Origin: Anaerolineales bacterium
Lineage (GTDB): Bacteria; Chloroflexota; Anaerolineae; Anaerolineales; UBA11858
DNA length: 34,508 nt
NCBI GenBank assembly: GCA_018335275.1
Contig: JAGXKM010000015.1
Span: forward strand, 1-34,508
Reading direction: 5' to 3'
Positions 32,893 to 34,508 of the stretch are shown here, in pieces (the first letter of the stretch is position 1; each line of letters starts with the position of its first letter). A program made the translations under genes and the position numbers. The notes beneath the pieces were generated by a model that did not search any database, was not told where the DNA came from, and was given only the letters and a program-made list of their open reading frames with translations.

Positions 32893-34131
32893 TCAGCCTT
32901 CCTTTACGATCCTCCGGAAGCGGCGTTTTCCTACCCTCAGCACACCCGGGCCCGGGAAATCCTGGTAGGGATCGAGTAATTTTTCGTCATCCAGACGGAC
33001 AGCTTTTTGTTTGATCATTCGCCGGGCCTGACTGCGGCTGTCCACAAGCCCGCTTTCGTCCAGGACATCCAGCACGCTTTGTCCTTTCTGGAGTTTGTAT
33101 TCATCCATCTCCTCTGGTTCACCCTCCTGCTGGAAGACGCGCACGAATTCCTCTTCAGCTTCCCGTGCTGTGCTCTCCCCGTGATAGATGGTGACGATTT
33201 CTCTGGCCAATTTCATCTTTGCTTTTTTGGGGTGAAGATCACCATCCTCAAGAGCGCGTTCAAGTTCCTGGATCTCATCCGGGTCCCACCGGGTGACCAG
33301 GCGGAAGTAGGTGGGCATGACATGATCCGGCAAGCTCATTACCTTTCCGTACATGTCCTTGGGATCGCCGGCGATGGGGATGTCGTTGCCGATAGATTTG
33401 CTCATCCGCACTTCCCCGTCTGTGCCGGGAAGGATGGACATGGTGATGGCGATGTTCGGTTTTTTCCCTTTGGAGGACATCAGTTTCCGGGCTGCAGTCA
33501 GGATATTGAATAACTGATCACTGCCTCCGATCTGCACATCTGCATCCAGGTGGTAGGCGTCATAGCCTTGCATCAAGGCGTAGAAAAACTCATGGAGGTG
33601 GATAGGATCGCTGCGGTTGAAACGCTCCTTGAACTTTTCCCGGCTCAAAAACTGCTGCACGGTGAAAAGGGCGCTGAATTCAATCACGTCCTCAAAGGTC
33701 AGCTCCGAGAGCCAGTCCGCATTGTAGCGGATGAGGGTTTCTTCCCGGTCCAAGATTTTATAGGCCTGTTCTGCGTAGGTGCGGGCGTTTTCTTCCACCT
33801 CAGCAGGAGAAAGGCGGGGACGGGCTTGATCTTTGTCAGAGGGGTCACCGATCAGGGAAGTGAAACTGCCAATCACGAAGATCACTTGATGTCCCAGTTC
33901 CTGGAACTGCCGCAGTTTGCGCATGGTCACGGTGTGCCCCAGATGCAGATCCGGCGCTGTGGGGTCATAGCCGCAGTACACACGCAGGTGCCGATCTTCT
34001 TTTTCGGCTTCGATCAGGCGCTCGCGCAGTTCATCCGCCATGGCATCCCTGAGGGTTTCATCACCGTAATCAGCTCCCTGCATCAAGTAGGTGACTTTTT
34101 GATCAATGGTCATGTCCTTTTTCTTCTCCAT
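32893..34131 (-). CDS. tyrS: Tyrosyl-tRNA synthetase
   Basis: 412 residues, class I. Seen: VYCGYDPTAPDLHLGHTVTM (HLGH at 63-66 as the HIGH motif), IGSFTSLIGDPSDKDQARPR, QGYDAYHLDADVQIGGSDQL (tyrosine and tRNA binding) and RMSKSIGNDIPI (KMSKS loop). The C-terminus (about 350-412) is an S4-like RNA-binding domain (LVDSRSQARRMIKQKAVRLD). It is of the TyrZ/eubacterial clade-2 type by overall form. It is preceded by a roughly 270-nt leader with a terminator, so it is probably regulated by tRNA charge. Confidence 0.97.
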   Translation of the reverse strand: MEKKKDMTIDQKVTYLMQGADYGDETLRDAMADELRERLIEAEKEDRHLRVYCGYDPTAPDLHLGHTVTMRKLRQFQELGHQVIFVIGSFTSLIGDPSDKDQARPRLSPAEVEENARTYAEQAYKILDREETLIRYNADWLSELTFEDVIEFSALFTVQQFLSREKFKERFNRSDPIHLHEFFYALMQGYDAYHLDADVQIGGSDQLFNILTAARKLMSSKGKKPNIAITMSILPGTDGEVRMSKSIGNDIPIAGDPKDMYGKVMSLPDHVMPTYFRLVTRWDPDEIQELERALEDGDLHPKKAKMKLAREIVTIYHGESTAREAEEEFVRVFQQEGEPEEMDEYKLQKGQSVLDVLDESGLVDSRSQARRMIKQKAVRLDDEKLLDPYQDFPGPGVLRVGKRRFRRIVKEG

Positions 34132-34161
34132 GTCTTACTCCCGGTTTTGTTAAATGATTGC

Positions 34162-34190
34162 AAAAGAAAACGCCCCCAAGATAGAGGGCG
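34162..34190 (-). terminator. Attenuator/terminator in the tyrS leader
   Basis: Leftward: CGCCCTC, loop TATCTT, GGGGGCG, then TTTTCTTTT. It has a 7-bp stem with one wobble and lies 31 nt before the tyrS ATG. Confidence 0.85.
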
Positions 34191-34398
34191 TGGTCAGAAG
34201 CGAGCGCAGGTTTGTTGTCACCCTTGCCGCTTCTAGGGTTTGAAATAATAGCTCACATGTGCCTTGTTTGTCTTGTCCATTGAGATCTTGCTTTCTGAAT
34301 TTGAGCGGAAGACCCTTGAATGAGGCCTTCCACTGTATCTCGTCGGAGGACATGGGATTCGGGGGGAACTCGTCAACTTTCTAATCCCTGTCCGGTAC
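34162..34398 (-). ncRNA. tyrS leader, probable divergent T-box
   Basis: A transcript from the extended -10 at 34405-34413 would carry about 270 nt before tyrS. Its 3' part reads AAGGGTGACAAC and ends in a terminator. AGGGTG (34224-34219) can pair with CGCCCT (34190-34185), which is also the 5' arm of the terminator: the arrangement of a T-box switch. A TAC (Tyr) triplet sits in GAGATACAGTGG (34337-34335) where a specifier could be. The consensus acceptor-pairing UGGN of T-boxes is UGAC here, so it is a variant or another kind of attenuator. Upstream, GGACA-GGGATT pairs with AATCCC-A-TGTCC. Confidence 0.55.
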
Positions 34399-34404
34399 TT
34401 TTCC

Positions 34405-34413
34405 ATTATATCA
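34405..34413 (-). promoter_or_regulatory. Extended -10 promoter of tyrS
   Basis: The reverse strand reads TGATATAAT: extended TG, one base, consensus TATAAT. Start near 34398. No good -35 at 17 bases. Confidence 0.55.
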
Positions 34414-34508
34414 GAATCTGCCGGCCCAGGGACATGTCCAGCCAGGTAAAACGCAGGAAGCAGCTTAGAGACGATCACCCGCTGCTGGATCGAAAAATTC
34501 CCCATTTC
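34414..34508. other. Right edge, nothing assigned
   Basis: 95 bases upstream of the tyrS promoter. A frame at 34505-34233 on the reverse strand runs across the promoter and leader and is judged not to be a gene. Confidence 0.3.

Noticed and set aside
34233-34505. Reverse-strand 90-residue frame at the right edge
   Set aside because: It spans the tyrS promoter and the probable T-box leader and lacks a ribosome site or recognisable domain.
1-34508. CRISPR array, transposase, integrase, tRNA or rRNA genes
   Set aside because: I looked for regular short repeats, DDE or Tyr/Ser recombinase motifs and tRNA-like cloverleaf sequence, and saw none.

Overview
The window (about 34.5 kb, moderate GC) reads as a chromosomal segment of an uncultured-type bacterium, most likely an Anaerolineae-like member of the Chloroflexota. 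This is an inference from gene content: Pro/Thr-rich lipoproteins with LysM and M23 domains, a MutL/GlmL-like ATPase with a DUF6754-like membrane partner, clusters of SHOCT-like envelope proteins, and an LPxTG-type surface protein. I see no phage, transposase, CRISPR array, rRNA or tRNA gene.

Left part (1-8.5 kb): the 3' end of an unidentified gene, a secreted VIT/von Willebrand factor A protein, a DinB/ClbS-type four-helix protein, and a DUF885 gene reduced to its two ends by an internal deletion. An XRE-cupin regulator and a PspC protein follow. Next is a five-gene leftward operon, with a good sigma70 promoter, of envelope-stress-like proteins that share a small helical SHOCT-like module: a 53-residue protein, a DUF2089 zinc-ribbon/HTH regulator, a GGD-repeat beta-helix protein, and two related C-terminal-domain proteins.

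Middle (8.5-21.7 kb): three tandem paralogous lipoproteins, each with LysM, a lysozyme/SLT-like middle domain and an M23 metallopeptidase domain. Then come a metallophosphoesterase, a DUF4349 lipoprotein, rsmG, and a leftward set: a cyclic-nucleotide-binding protein with two PH-like domains, then def and recF. rsmG and recF converge with their stop codons touching. An alpha-D-phosphohexomutase and a two-membrane-segment LPxTG protein follow, converging on a bidirectional terminator.

Right part (21.8-34.5 kb): a compact seven-gene leftward operon (21783-28964) is the best candidate for an undescribed system. It encodes a small protein, a DUF6754-like protein, two polytopic membrane proteins, a zinc-ribbon protein with a seven-copy tryptophan motif array and an extracytoplasmic domain, a MutL/GlmL-type ASKHA ATPase without any visible mutase, and a protein with a lipoyl-like barrel. 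Nothing in it matches a named machine, but its composition suggests an ATP-dependent membrane complex. It is followed by a UMF1-type MFS transporter and, on the other strand, tyrS, an SGNH hydrolase and kynureninase. tyrS has a roughly 270-nt leader ending in a terminator/antiterminator pair, probably a divergent T-box.
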